64,000 bases of DNA from Stenotrophomonas sp. SAU14A_NAIMI4_5. GTDB lineage: Bacteria; Pseudomonadota; Gammaproteobacteria; Xanthomonadales; Xanthomonadaceae. The notes below the pieces were generated by a model that saw only the letters and a list, made by a program, of their open reading frames with translations, was not told the DNA's origin and searched no databases. The translations under genes and the position numbers were made by a program. The DNA lies in the NCBI RefSeq assembly GCF_003086795.1, contig NZ_CP026003.1, positions 3,336,579-3,400,578 of the forward strand, in the 5' to 3' direction. Of the stretch, positions 56,343 to 64,000 are shown in pieces. Positions within the stretch are counted from its first letter, which is position 1, and each line of letters starts with the position of its first letter.

Positions 56343-58783
56343 CACCGGCTGGGAGGAGGAGTGGCGGCAGCGGGCGCTGCGGCAGGTGCGGCGGCAGGCG
56401 GTTCCTGCTTGCGGTCCAGGCCGAACCAGCTGCGCCAGCCACCGCCTTCGCTTTCACCGCCCTGCTCGTCCGGCAACGCGGCCGGAGCGCAGGGGGCGTA
56501 GGCCGGCGCGTAGCCGACCACGAACGGGAAGCGACGGGCGTCCGGGCAGCCTTCATCGGTGCTGTTGGTACCGGTGGCGGCCACCGACTGCCAGTCCAGG
56601 CCCTTGTTGCTGACCTTCAGCGGCGCACTCGGCAGGCGCTGGAAGATGCCCGACCACACCCGCATCGCACCGGTGGCGCCGTACAGGCCAGCCTGTTCGT
56701 TCTGGTCGTTGCCCATCCAGATCACCGCCAGGTGGTCGCCGGTGTAACCGGCATACCAGCTGTCGCGGCCATCGTTGGTGGTACCGGTCTTGCCGGCCGG
56801 CTGCAGGCGGCCCAGGCCATCGGCGTTCAGGCGCTGCGCGGTGCCGCTGGCAACCACCTGCTGCAGGCCGATGCTGATCAGGTTGGCGGCAATCGAATCG
56901 CCTTCCTGGGCCGGGGCCGGGGTCTTGTCGTAACGCTTGAGCAGCTTGCCCTGCGGATCGAGCACGCCACGCACCGCATGCAGCGGCTGGATCTCGCCGC
57001 CGGAGGCCAGGAACTGGTACAGCTGGGCCATCGCGTACGGGCTCTGGTCGGTCGAGCCGAGGATCACCGCCGGATTGGGGTCCGCCTTGATGCCAGCCAG
57101 CACGTGGATCAGCTGGGTAACCCGCTCAGGACCGACCTGCATGCCCACGCGCACGGTGGCCTGGTTGTAGGAATGGGCCAGCGCGTCGATCAGCCGCACC
57201 GTGCCGTGGCTGCGGTTGTCCGCGTTGCCCGGGCTCCAGTTGCGGCCACGGCCGAGCTGCACCGTCACCGGTGAATCATCCACCCAGCTGGCCAGCGAAT
57301 AGCGGTCCGGCTGGGCCAGGGCCAGCAGGTACACGAACGGCTTCAGCAGCGAACCGACCGGGCGCTGTGCCTCGATGGCGCGGTTGAAGCCGACCTCGGA
57401 CACTTCGCGGCTGCCGATCACCGCCACCACGTCGCCGTTGTGCACGTCGGTCATCACCATGCCCGCCTGCAGCTCGGGACGACGCTTGCTCTCCAGCGAC
57501 TTGATGGTGCGGGTGACCGCGCCTTCGGCGTAGGCCTGCGCGGAGGGCGACATGCCGCTCATCACGCTCAGGCCGGCGCCCTGCAGGGCCGATTCGGGGT
57601 AGTCATGGCCGAGCTGGCGACGCACCAGGTCCACATAGGCGGGGAAGCGGTTGGCCGCCACCAGGCCCGGGCTCTTGGGCACGCCCAGCGGCGCCTTCAG
57701 CGCACGCTGGTACTCGGCGTCGTCGATCAGGGTTGCTTCGTGCAGCTTGCCCAGCACGAAGTTGCGGCGGTCGGTCGCGCGCTCCGGGTTGCGACGCGGG
57801 TCGTAGTAGGACGGGCCCTTGACCAGGCCGATCAGCAGCGCGATGTGCTCGGTATCCAGCGAGGACAGGTCGCGACCGAACCAGAACTCGGCGCCGGAGG
57901 ACATGCCGTGGATCGCCTGGCTGCCGCGCTGGCCCAGGTACACCTGGTTGAGGTAGGCCTCGAAAATGGTGCGCTTGTCGTAGCGCGCTTCCATGATCAG
58001 CGCGTACAGCACTTCATTGAACTTGCGGGTGAGGGTCTGTTCCTTGCCGATGCCGAGCAGGCCGCTGCGGGCCAGCTGCTGGGTCAGCGTGGACGCGCCC
58101 TGGCGGCTCTGGCCACCGGAACGGATGGTCACCCACACCGCACGCGCGATGCCGGACAGGTCGATGCCGTGGTGGCGGTTGAAGTCCTTGTCCTCCACCG
58201 CCTGCAGGCCGGTCACCAGCAGGTCCGGCGCTTCGTTCATGCGGATCAGGCGGCGCTCTTCCTGCTTCTGCCCGTACAGCGTGGCGATGCGCGCCGGATC
58301 CAGGCGGGCGGCCTTCAGTGCCTTGCGCGAATCAGGATCACGCAGCGACGCGATGCTGCCGCCGGACAGCGACAGCTCCACGCGCTTGGCAGCGACGTGG
58401 CCATCGACATCGTTGTAGCCGCGGCTGGAAATGGTGAAGCGCCCACCCTGCACCGCGTAGGTGGCCGGGTCCTTGCCCTGGCCATCATCGCGGTAGGCCG
58501 AGGCCGCCAGTTCGGTCTTCAGCGTGGCCGCGTCCATGGCCTTGCCGGGCACCAGCACCAGCGGGCGCGCGTAGACACGTGTCGGAATCTGCCAGCGCAG
58601 TTCGCCAAAACGCTGGGTGACCTGTTGGTTCAGGTACAGCGTATAGGGAATGAGGAAACCCAGTCCCAACGCGACTGCCGCCATGGTCCAGGTGATCAAC
58701 CGGCGGCGCCACAGGGGACCGGAGTCCTGCTGGTCGTCGTCGTCGAAATCGTCGATGTCGTCGGAATCGTAGCGTCGGGGCAC
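56342..58783 (-). CDS. mrcB: Penicillin-binding protein 1B, bifunctional
   Basis: 813 residues. An acidic cytoplasmic start (DSDDIDDFDDDDQQD), a membrane helix about 29-50, a UB2H-like domain, GT51 transglycosylase (AVEDKDFNRHHGIDLSGIAR, GASTLTQQLARSGLL) and transpeptidase with SLLK (PVGSLLKPFVYLLALAQ), SYN (HSYNQATVRVG) and KTGTTND. The C-terminal tail is Ala/Pro-rich. It makes and cross-links peptidoglycan. Coupled to the downstream TPR lipoprotein gene. Confidence 0.95.
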   Translation of the reverse strand: MPRRYDSDDIDDFDDDDQQDSGPLWRRRLITWTMAAVALGLGFLIPYTLYLNQQVTQRFGELRWQIPTRVYARPLVLVPGKAMDAATLKTELAASAYRDDGQGKDPATYAVQGGRFTISSRGYNDVDGHVAAKRVELSLSGGSIASLRDPDSRKALKAARLDPARIATLYGQKQEERRLIRMNEAPDLLVTGLQAVEDKDFNRHHGIDLSGIARAVWVTIRSGGQSRQGASTLTQQLARSGLLGIGKEQTLTRKFNEVLYALIMEARYDKRTIFEAYLNQVYLGQRGSQAIHGMSSGAEFWFGRDLSSLDTEHIALLIGLVKGPSYYDPRRNPERATDRRNFVLGKLHEATLIDDAEYQRALKAPLGVPKSPGLVAANRFPAYVDLVRRQLGHDYPESALQGAGLSVMSGMSPSAQAYAEGAVTRTIKSLESKRRPELQAGMVMTDVHNGDVVAVIGSREVSEVGFNRAIEAQRPVGSLLKPFVYLLALAQPDRYSLASWVDDSPVTVQLGRGRNWSPGNADNRSHGTVRLIDALAHSYNQATVRVGMQVGPERVTQLIHVLAGIKADPNPAVILGSTDQSPYAMAQLYQFLASGGEIQPLHAVRGVLDPQGKLLKRYDKTPAPAQEGDSIAANLISIGLQQVVASGTAQRLNADGLGRLQPAGKTGTTNDGRDSWYAGYTGDHLAVIWMGNDQNEQAGLYGATGAMRVWSGIFQRLPSAPLKVSNKGLDWQSVAATGTNSTDEGCPDARRFPFVVGYAPAYAPCAPAALPDEQGGESEGGGWRSWFGLDRKQEPPAAAPAAAPAAATPPPSR

Positions 58784-58879
58784 GGGAATGCGAGAATGTA
58801 GGGTCAGGCGAGTCTACCCCAGCCACCGTGGCTGGCGGATTCCCCTGTGTTCCCCCGCTTAAGCTGGAGTTGCAACCGG

Positions 58880-60979
58880 ATGGCGATGTCCTTGGCCGAA
58901 ATCCGCTACCTGATCAATCGCCTGACGGGCCTGGCCCGGCGCAGCCTGGCCAGCCTGCGGACCCGCGGCTGGCGGGCCACCTGGCAGCGCATCCGGGTGC
59001 ACAGCCAGCGTGCCGTGCCGGCCCCGCGTGCCCCGCTGTACCTGCCGGCCGCACAGGCGTTTGCGCCGTTCAGCGTGCCTTTCAGCGAATCGCCGGTGGT
59101 GAGCATCATCATCCCGGTCTACAACCACGCCGATCACACCGTGGCCTGCCTGCGGGCGCTGGCCGCGTATCCGCCGGCGGCCGCCTGCGAGATCCTGGTG
59201 GTCGACGACGGCAGCAGCGACGCCACCGTGCAGTGGATGCCGCAGATCGCCGGCCTGCGTTACGAGGTGCGTGAGCGCAACGGCGGTTTCATCGACGCCT
59301 GCAATGACGGCGTGGAGCGCGCGCGCGGCCAGTACGTGGTGCTGCTGAACAACGATACGGTGCCGCAGCCGGGCTGGCTGGACGCCCTGCTGGACACCTT
59401 CACTGCGGTGCCGGAGGCCGGCCTGGTCGGCAGCCAGCTGCTCTATCCCGATGGCCGCCTGCAGGAATCGGGCGGGGTGATCTTCGCCGACGGCAGTGGC
59501 TGGAGCTATGGCCGCTTCGAGGCCGCCGACGACCCGCGCTATGCCAGTCTGCGCGACGTGGACTACTGCTCCGGCGCGGCGCTGATGCTGCCGCGGGGGC
59601 TGTGGCAGCAGCTGGGCGGCTTCGATACCCGCTACCGCCCGGCCTATTACGAAGACACCGACCTGGCCTTCAGCGTGCGGGCGCTGGGCCGCCGCGTGCT
59701 GGTGCAGCCGGCGAGCCGGGTCATCCACGATGAAGGCACCAGCAACGGCACCGATACCGGCAGCGGGGTGAAGGCCTACCAGGTGCGCAACCAGGGCATC
59801 TTTGCCGCCAAGTGGGCCACCGAACTGGCGCGCCACCCGGCCGTGGGCGAAGTGCCCTCGCCCGCCCTGCTGTACCGCGGCCGCCGCCAGGTGCTGATCC
59901 TGGACGAGGAAGTGCCGCGCCCGGAGCGCGATTCCGGCTCGCTGCGCCAGGTCAACCTGATCCGCCTGCTGCTGCAGGCCGGGGCCCACGTGGTGTTCGT
60001 GCCGACCCGGCGCGAGCACGGCGGCGCGGCCACCGAAGCCCTGCAGCGGATGGGCGTGGAAGTCTGGTACGCACCGTTCATCGAGGGCGTGGCCGGCTGG
60101 CTGCGCAGCCACGCTGCACGCTTCGACGTGGCCCTGCTGGTACGCCACCACGTGGCCAACGAATGCCTGCCCCTGCTCAAGCGCTACGCGCCGCAGGCAC
60201 GCACCGTGTTCGACACCGTGGACCTGCACTACCTGCGCGAGCGCCGCGGCGCCGAAGTGGCCGGTGATGCCGGCCTGCTGCGTGCGGCCGAACGCACCCG
60301 CAGCAGCGAACTGGCGGTGATGGAGCAGTGCGATGTCACCGTGCTGGTCAGTGCCGCCGAGCGCGAACAGCTGCAGGCCGATGCACCGCGCGTACGGGTG
60401 GAACTGATCTCCAACCTGCATGAAGTGGCCGGCGCAGGCGCACCGTATGCACAGCGCCACGACCTGGTATTCGTCGGCGGCTTCCGCCACCCGCCGAACC
60501 TGGATGCGATGGAATGGTTCATCGGCGAGGTCTTCGCCGGCATCCGCGCGCAGCTGCCGCAGGTGCGCCTGCACTGCATCGGCGCGGCCGCGCCGGACAG
60601 CCTGCTGGCGCTGGCCGCCGGCCAGCCCGGGGTGGAGATGCACGGCTTCGTCGAGGACATCGTGCCGTACATGGACGGTGCGCGCATCGCCATTGCCCCG
60701 CTGCGCTTCGGCGCCGGGGTGAAGGGCAAGATCAACCTGAGCATGGCCCATGGCCAGCCGGTGGTCGGCACCACGTGCGCGGTGGAAGGCATGCACCTGC
60801 AGCCGGGCCAGGACGTGCTGGTGGCCGATGACGCCGCCACGTTCGCGGCCGAGGTCGTGCGCCTCTACCAGGACCCGCAGCTGTGGCAGCAGCTGTCCGA
60901 TGCGGGCCTGGCCAACGTCGCCCAGCACTTCTCGCTGGATGCGGCGCGGGCCACCGTGCAGCGGGTGTTCTTCGACTAA
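58880..60979 (+). CDS. GT2-GT4 fusion glycosyltransferase
   Basis: 699 residues. Residues ~75-320 form a GT2 domain (VSIIIPVYNHADHTVACLRA, LVVDDGSSDATVQ, VVLLNNDTVPQPGWLDALLD, YYEDTDLAFSVRALG with the ED catalytic base). Residues ~335-690 form a GT4/GT-B domain (VLILDEEVPRPERDSGSLRQ, HDLVFVGGFRHPPNLDAMEW, IAPLRFGAGVKGKINLSMAH). No membrane helix is evident. Such fusions act in O-antigen, capsule or glycoprotein assembly, each half adding a different sugar. Acceptor unknown. I chose ATG 58880, with GGAG 11 bases upstream; 58886 is an alternative. The stop overlaps that of the convergent next gene. Confidence 0.85.
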   Translation: MAMSLAEIRYLINRLTGLARRSLASLRTRGWRATWQRIRVHSQRAVPAPRAPLYLPAAQAFAPFSVPFSESPVVSIIIPVYNHADHTVACLRALAAYPPAAACEILVVDDGSSDATVQWMPQIAGLRYEVRERNGGFIDACNDGVERARGQYVVLLNNDTVPQPGWLDALLDTFTAVPEAGLVGSQLLYPDGRLQESGGVIFADGSGWSYGRFEAADDPRYASLRDVDYCSGAALMLPRGLWQQLGGFDTRYRPAYYEDTDLAFSVRALGRRVLVQPASRVIHDEGTSNGTDTGSGVKAYQVRNQGIFAAKWATELARHPAVGEVPSPALLYRGRRQVLILDEEVPRPERDSGSLRQVNLIRLLLQAGAHVVFVPTRREHGGAATEALQRMGVEVWYAPFIEGVAGWLRSHAARFDVALLVRHHVANECLPLLKRYAPQARTVFDTVDLHYLRERRGAEVAGDAGLLRAAERTRSSELAVMEQCDVTVLVSAAEREQLQADAPRVRVELISNLHEVAGAGAPYAQRHDLVFVGGFRHPPNLDAMEWFIGEVFAGIRAQLPQVRLHCIGAAAPDSLLALAAGQPGVEMHGFVEDIVPYMDGARIAIAPLRFGAGVKGKINLSMAHGQPVVGTTCAVEGMHLQPGQDVLVADDAATFAAEVVRLYQDPQLWQQLSDAGLANVAQHFSLDAARATVQRVFFD

Positions 60980-62541
60980 TCCAGCCGCCCGCCGGCCTGC
61001 CGCAGGCGCTGCTCGAACGCAGCCAGCTCCGGCAGGTCCGGCTGCAGCTGGCGCACCTGGTCGACGGCGGCCGCGGCGAAGGCCACGTCGCCGCGGCCCA
61101 ACCGCTCGCTGCCGATGGCCAGCCAGCGCTGTGCCAGCCGCACCCGTGCCGACGGCAGGCCCGCCGCGGTCGGCGCCAGGGTCTGCCAGGCCTGCAGGCA
61201 GGCGCCCGCGGCCTGCACCCGGTTCTGCCGCAGGTTGTCATCGAAACACTGCCGGCTGGCCGGCAGCAGGCGCGCCGCAGCCGCCCTCACCCGTGCATCG
61301 CGCGGCGCCAGCGCCTGTGCCTCACGCAGCGCGTCGAACGCGCTGTGCCCGGGCGGGCTGATCCAGCGTCCTTCGCGTTCGGCGCGATCGATCTGGCGCA
61401 GGTGATCACGCAGTTTCCGCTCGCGCTGGGCCGTGCTCAATACCGGCTGCTGCTGTGCCTGCCGCGCGTGCTGGGCGCGCTGGATGCGTTGCGCAGCCTG
61501 CTGCAATGCCGCCTGCGATGCGCCGAGTGCAGCGGCACGCGCACGGTCGGTCTCGGCCGCTTCGAACTGGAAATCGGCGGCCTGGCGCTGGCTGCGTGCC
61601 AGCAGCGCCTGCGCCGTCTGTTCACGGCCACGCAACGCATTGGGATCATCGGGCGCCACTGCCAGCACGGCGTCGAAGGCGTTGGCCGCGGCGTCCAGCG
61701 TCTGCTGCTTCAGTGCACGCTGGCCCTGCCGCAGGCGCTGGTCGACCGCGCGCGCCAGCGCTTCCTTGCTGGCCGGCAGATCGCTGTGACCGGCATCGAA
61801 CTGGCGCGCACGCTGCAGCAGGGCCGCGGTCTGCGCCAGCTCGCCGCGCGCAGCCAGCGCGCGGGCGCGCTGCAGCAGGTCGCTCAGGGCATCCTCGCGC
61901 CCTTCCAGCGCCGGCAGGTTGTCCGGCTGCAGGGCCAGGATGCGCTGGAACAGCGGCAGGGCGCTGCTGTCGCCCTCATCCAGGCGGCCGGCCGCGAAGG
62001 CATTGCGCGCCTGCGCCAGCAATGCGCCGATCCCCGCGCCCGCACTGCGCCGTGCCTGCAGCTGCCGCGCGACGGCATCGGCCTGGCCCTGCGGCACCTG
62101 CAGTTCGCGGGCCAGCGCCAGTGCCTGCGCACTGCCGTCGAGATCATCGGCCTGCAGCCGCTCATGCGCCTGCCGCAACGCCGCCACGCCGGTGCTTGCC
62201 AGCCCCTGTCGCGCCTGCAGGCGATCGTTGTCGAGGGCCAGCGCGGCCTGGTAGCGTTCGCGCGCGCCGCTGCCATCGGCCGCGGTCAGCCGCCCCGCGG
62301 CCAGCGCGCGATCACCCTCGGCCAGCAGCTGTTCAATCTGCGGTTCGTCCCAGAACCAGTCGGCCAGCGGCTTGCGCAGCAGCACCAGCGCCACGAACAC
62401 CACCACCGCCGCCAGCAGTGCCCAGCGCCAGACCCGGCGCGCGTGGCGTGCCTGCAGCCACCACCAGCGGCCCTCGCGGCGAACGCGGTCCAGCGCGGGG
62501 TGGTCGGCGCCGGGGCGGCGATGCGGGGGCTCGCGTTTCAT
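60976..62541 (-). CDS. Membrane-anchored TPR-rich protein of unknown function
   Basis: 521 residues. A short basic cytoplasmic start, one membrane helix at about 38-56 (RWALLAAVVVFVALVLL), then about 460 periplasmic residues of Ala/Arg/Gln/Leu-rich helical repeats. They look like degenerate TPRs (EQLLAEGDRALAAGRL, LFQRILALQPDNLPALEGRE, AANAFDAVLAVAPDDPNALR). I recognise no family name. It is the gene after relA on the same strand (30-bp gap), so it may be co-transcribed. Its stop TAG and the TAA of the convergent glycosyltransferase share the bases CTAA at 60976-60979. Confidence 0.75.
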   Translation of the reverse strand: MKREPPHRRPGADHPALDRVRREGRWWWLQARHARRVWRWALLAAVVVFVALVLLRKPLADWFWDEPQIEQLLAEGDRALAAGRLTAADGSGARERYQAALALDNDRLQARQGLASTGVAALRQAHERLQADDLDGSAQALALARELQVPQGQADAVARQLQARRSAGAGIGALLAQARNAFAAGRLDEGDSSALPLFQRILALQPDNLPALEGREDALSDLLQRARALAARGELAQTAALLQRARQFDAGHSDLPASKEALARAVDQRLRQGQRALKQQTLDAAANAFDAVLAVAPDDPNALRGREQTAQALLARSQRQAADFQFEAAETDRARAAALGASQAALQQAAQRIQRAQHARQAQQQPVLSTAQRERKLRDHLRQIDRAEREGRWISPPGHSAFDALREAQALAPRDARVRAAAARLLPASRQCFDDNLRQNRVQAAGACLQAWQTLAPTAAGLPSARVRLAQRWLAIGSERLGRGDVAFAAAAVDQVRQLQPDLPELAAFEQRLRQAGGRLD

Positions 62542-62571
62542 GCGTGCAGGGTAGCCGGGGCAGCGTGAAGC

Positions 62572-64000
62572 TCAGCCCAGACGACGCGCCTCGCTCACGC
62601 CCGGCAGTGCATCCAGCTTGCCCAGCAGGTTCGACAGCTGGCCGTAATCGCTCACCTTCAGGCGCAGGCGCAGGTGCGCGCGGCCGCTGTTGCGCACGTT
62701 GTCACTGTGGATATCGAGCACGTACGCGTCTTCCTGTGCGATCAGGTTGGTGATGTCCTTCAGCAGCCAGCGGCGGTCGACCGCGTCGACCACCACGTCC
62801 ACTTCGTAACCGTTGCCGGCCTGGCCCCATTCCACCGGCAGGATGCGCTGCGGGCTGGCGGCGGACAGGCGCGCCAGCGACGCGCAGTCTGCACGATGCA
62901 CGGTGACACCGCGGCTACGGGTCAGGTAACCGACGATGGGCTCGCCGGCCACCGGCTGGCAGCAGCGCGCCAGCTGCACCAGCAGGTTGCCGACGCCCTG
63001 CACGGTGAACTTGGATTTGCCCAGGTTCTCGCGGCGCGCGGTCGGCCGCGGCAGGGTCGGCGCGGGCGCCGGCTGGCTCGCCGCACGCTCGGCTTCCAGC
63101 AGCGCACGACTGACCTGGTTGGGCCCGGTATCGCCCAGCGCCACCTGGATGTACAGGTCGTCGACGCTGTCGGCATGGAATTTCTTCGCGGCCGCGGCCA
63201 GGTCCGAATGCTGCAGGCCCAGCCGCTTCAGTTCGCGCTCCAGCAGCTCGCGGCCGGCCTGCACGTTGCGCGCACGGTCCAGCTTGTGGAACCAGCTGCG
63301 CACCTTTTCGCGCGAACGGTTGCTGGCCAGGAAGCCCAGTGCCGGCATCAGCCAGTCGCGGCGCGGGTCGGCCTCCTTGCCGGTCAGGATCTCCACCCGG
63401 TCGCCGCTGCGCAGCCGGTAGGTGAGCGGCACGATGCGGCCGTTGACCTTGGCGCCACGGCAGCGGTGGCCGACCATGGTGTGCACCTGGTAGGCGAAAT
63501 CGAGCGGGGTGGCGCCCTGCGGCAGGTCCAGCACCTCGTCCTTCGGGCTCAGTGCGTAGACCCGGTCTTCGGTCAGCTCGGCATCGAGCGCGCCGGCCAG
63601 TTCGTTGCCCTGCCCTTCCTGCGCCTGTTCCAGCAGCTGGCGCATCCAGGTGATCTTGCGATCGAAGGCCTTCTCGGCGCCCTTGCTGCCTTCCTTGTAC
63701 TTCCAGTGCGCGGCCACGCCAAGCTCGGCCTGCGCATGCATGTCGTGCGTACGGATCTGCACTTCGATGGTGCGCCCTTCCGGGCCGACCACGGCGGTGT
63801 GCAGCGAACGGTAATCGTTGGCCTTGGGGCGGGCGATGTAATCGTCGAACTCGCTGGGCACCGGTGCCCACAGCGCATGCACCACGCCCAGCGCGGCGTA
63901 GCAGGCGGCCACGTCGTCGACCATCACCCGCACCGCGCGGATGTCATACAGCTGGTCGAAGGCCAGCCGCTTCTTCTGCATCTTCCGCCAGATGCTGTAG
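62572..64000 (-). CDS. relA: RelA, (p)ppGpp synthetase I, 5' part beyond window
   Basis: About 476 C-terminal residues are present. The synthetase end includes LYDIRAVRVMVDD, SEFDDYIARPKANDYRSLHT and EVQIRTHDMHAQAELGVAAH. The EFDD stretch is the EXDD signature of RelA, against RXKD in bifunctional SpoT/Rel. Then TGS (VYALSPKDEVLDLPQGATPL), a helical domain, the zinc-finger region with CCQPVAGEPIVGYLTRSRGV and a C-terminal ACT domain. It makes (p)ppGpp on ribosomes with uncharged tRNA. The N-terminal pseudo-hydrolase half lies outside the window. Confidence 0.95.
   Translation of the reverse strand, partial: YSIWRKMQKKRLAFDQLYDIRAVRVMVDDVAACYAALGVVHALWAPVPSEFDDYIARPKANDYRSLHTAVVGPEGRTIEVQIRTHDMHAQAELGVAAHWKYKEGSKGAEKAFDRKITWMRQLLEQAQEGQGNELAGALDAELTEDRVYALSPKDEVLDLPQGATPLDFAYQVHTMVGHRCRGAKVNGRIVPLTYRLRSGDRVEILTGKEADPRRDWLMPALGFLASNRSREKVRSWFHKLDRARNVQAGRELLERELKRLGLQHSDLAAAAKKFHADSVDDLYIQVALGDTGPNQVSRALLEAERAASQPAPAPTLPRPTARRENLGKSKFTVQGVGNLLVQLARCCQPVAGEPIVGYLTRSRGVTVHRADCASLARLSAASPQRILPVEWGQAGNGYEVDVVVDAVDRRWLLKDITNLIAQEDAYVLDIHSDNVRNSGRAHLRLRLKVSDYGQLSNLLGKLDALPGVSEARRLG

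Overview
The window is chromosomal DNA of a high-GC gammaproteobacterium of the Xanthomonadaceae, almost certainly Stenotrophomonas (S. maltophilia complex). The evidence is the protein content (ChpA-type pilus chemotaxis, alginate-lyase locus, many TonB-dependent receptors, an H1-like lysine-rich protein) and the many short palindromes that begin with GTAG and close on a short loop, which match the SMAG repeat family described from S. maltophilia. I recognised no tRNA, rRNA, CRISPR array, IS element, prophage or plasmid feature.

Layout. 1-2.8 kb: 5' part of a family 2 glycosyltransferase, mtgA, hslO. 2.9-8.5 kb: a secreted protein, a TonB-dependent receptor and an aspartyl beta-hydroxylase-type enzyme. 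8.5-12.7 kb: a fatty-acid module (TetR regulator facing alpha/beta hydrolase-fadE) with a clear operator/promoter. 12.8-19.6 kb: DUF1304 protein, nucleotide-carrier-like MFS protein, serine hydrolase, a frameshifted SDR facing a LysR regulator, and the H1-like protein. 19.6-21.2 kb: gcvT-gcvH. 21.9-32.8 kb: an alginate utilisation locus, with TonB receptor and FCD-type GntR regulator on the minus strand and PL6 lyase, PL17 lyase, uronate MFS carrier, DEH reductase-like SDR and SGNH esterase on the plus strand. 33-37.7 kb: nudE-cysQ-mazG-ynfA facing bioA-rsmE. 37.8-51.9 kb: the complete type IV pilus chemosensory operon (pilG-pilH-pilI-pilJ-chpA-chpB-chpC) facing gshB-tonB. 52.4-64 kb: yoaA-tsaB, mrcB with a TPR lipoprotein like LpoP, a GT2-GT4 fusion glycosyltransferase, a TPR membrane protein and the 3' part of relA.

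The most unusual signal is not a gene. Four intergenic regions (541-1107, 21233-21874, 51880-52413, 55198-55808) each carry the same composite repeat: two ~105-bp palindromes in inverted orientation about 270-320 bp apart, with a T-rich tract and a TTTCCGTG/CACGGAAA hairpin between them and, in three loci, a shared 24-bp boundary motif at the right end. Each palindrome has 25-27-bp arms around a ~52-bp core. In two copies the cores are identical while the arms differ, yet each arm still pairs with its partner. This is covariation, and it points to selection on a folded structure.

A second notable point is the Pil-Chp operon: it has no pilK (CheR-type methyltransferase) between pilJ and chpA, and ChpB lacks the CheB catalytic Ser and Asp and the receiver phospho-acceptor Asp. 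Methylation-based adaptation therefore looks lost from this operon.
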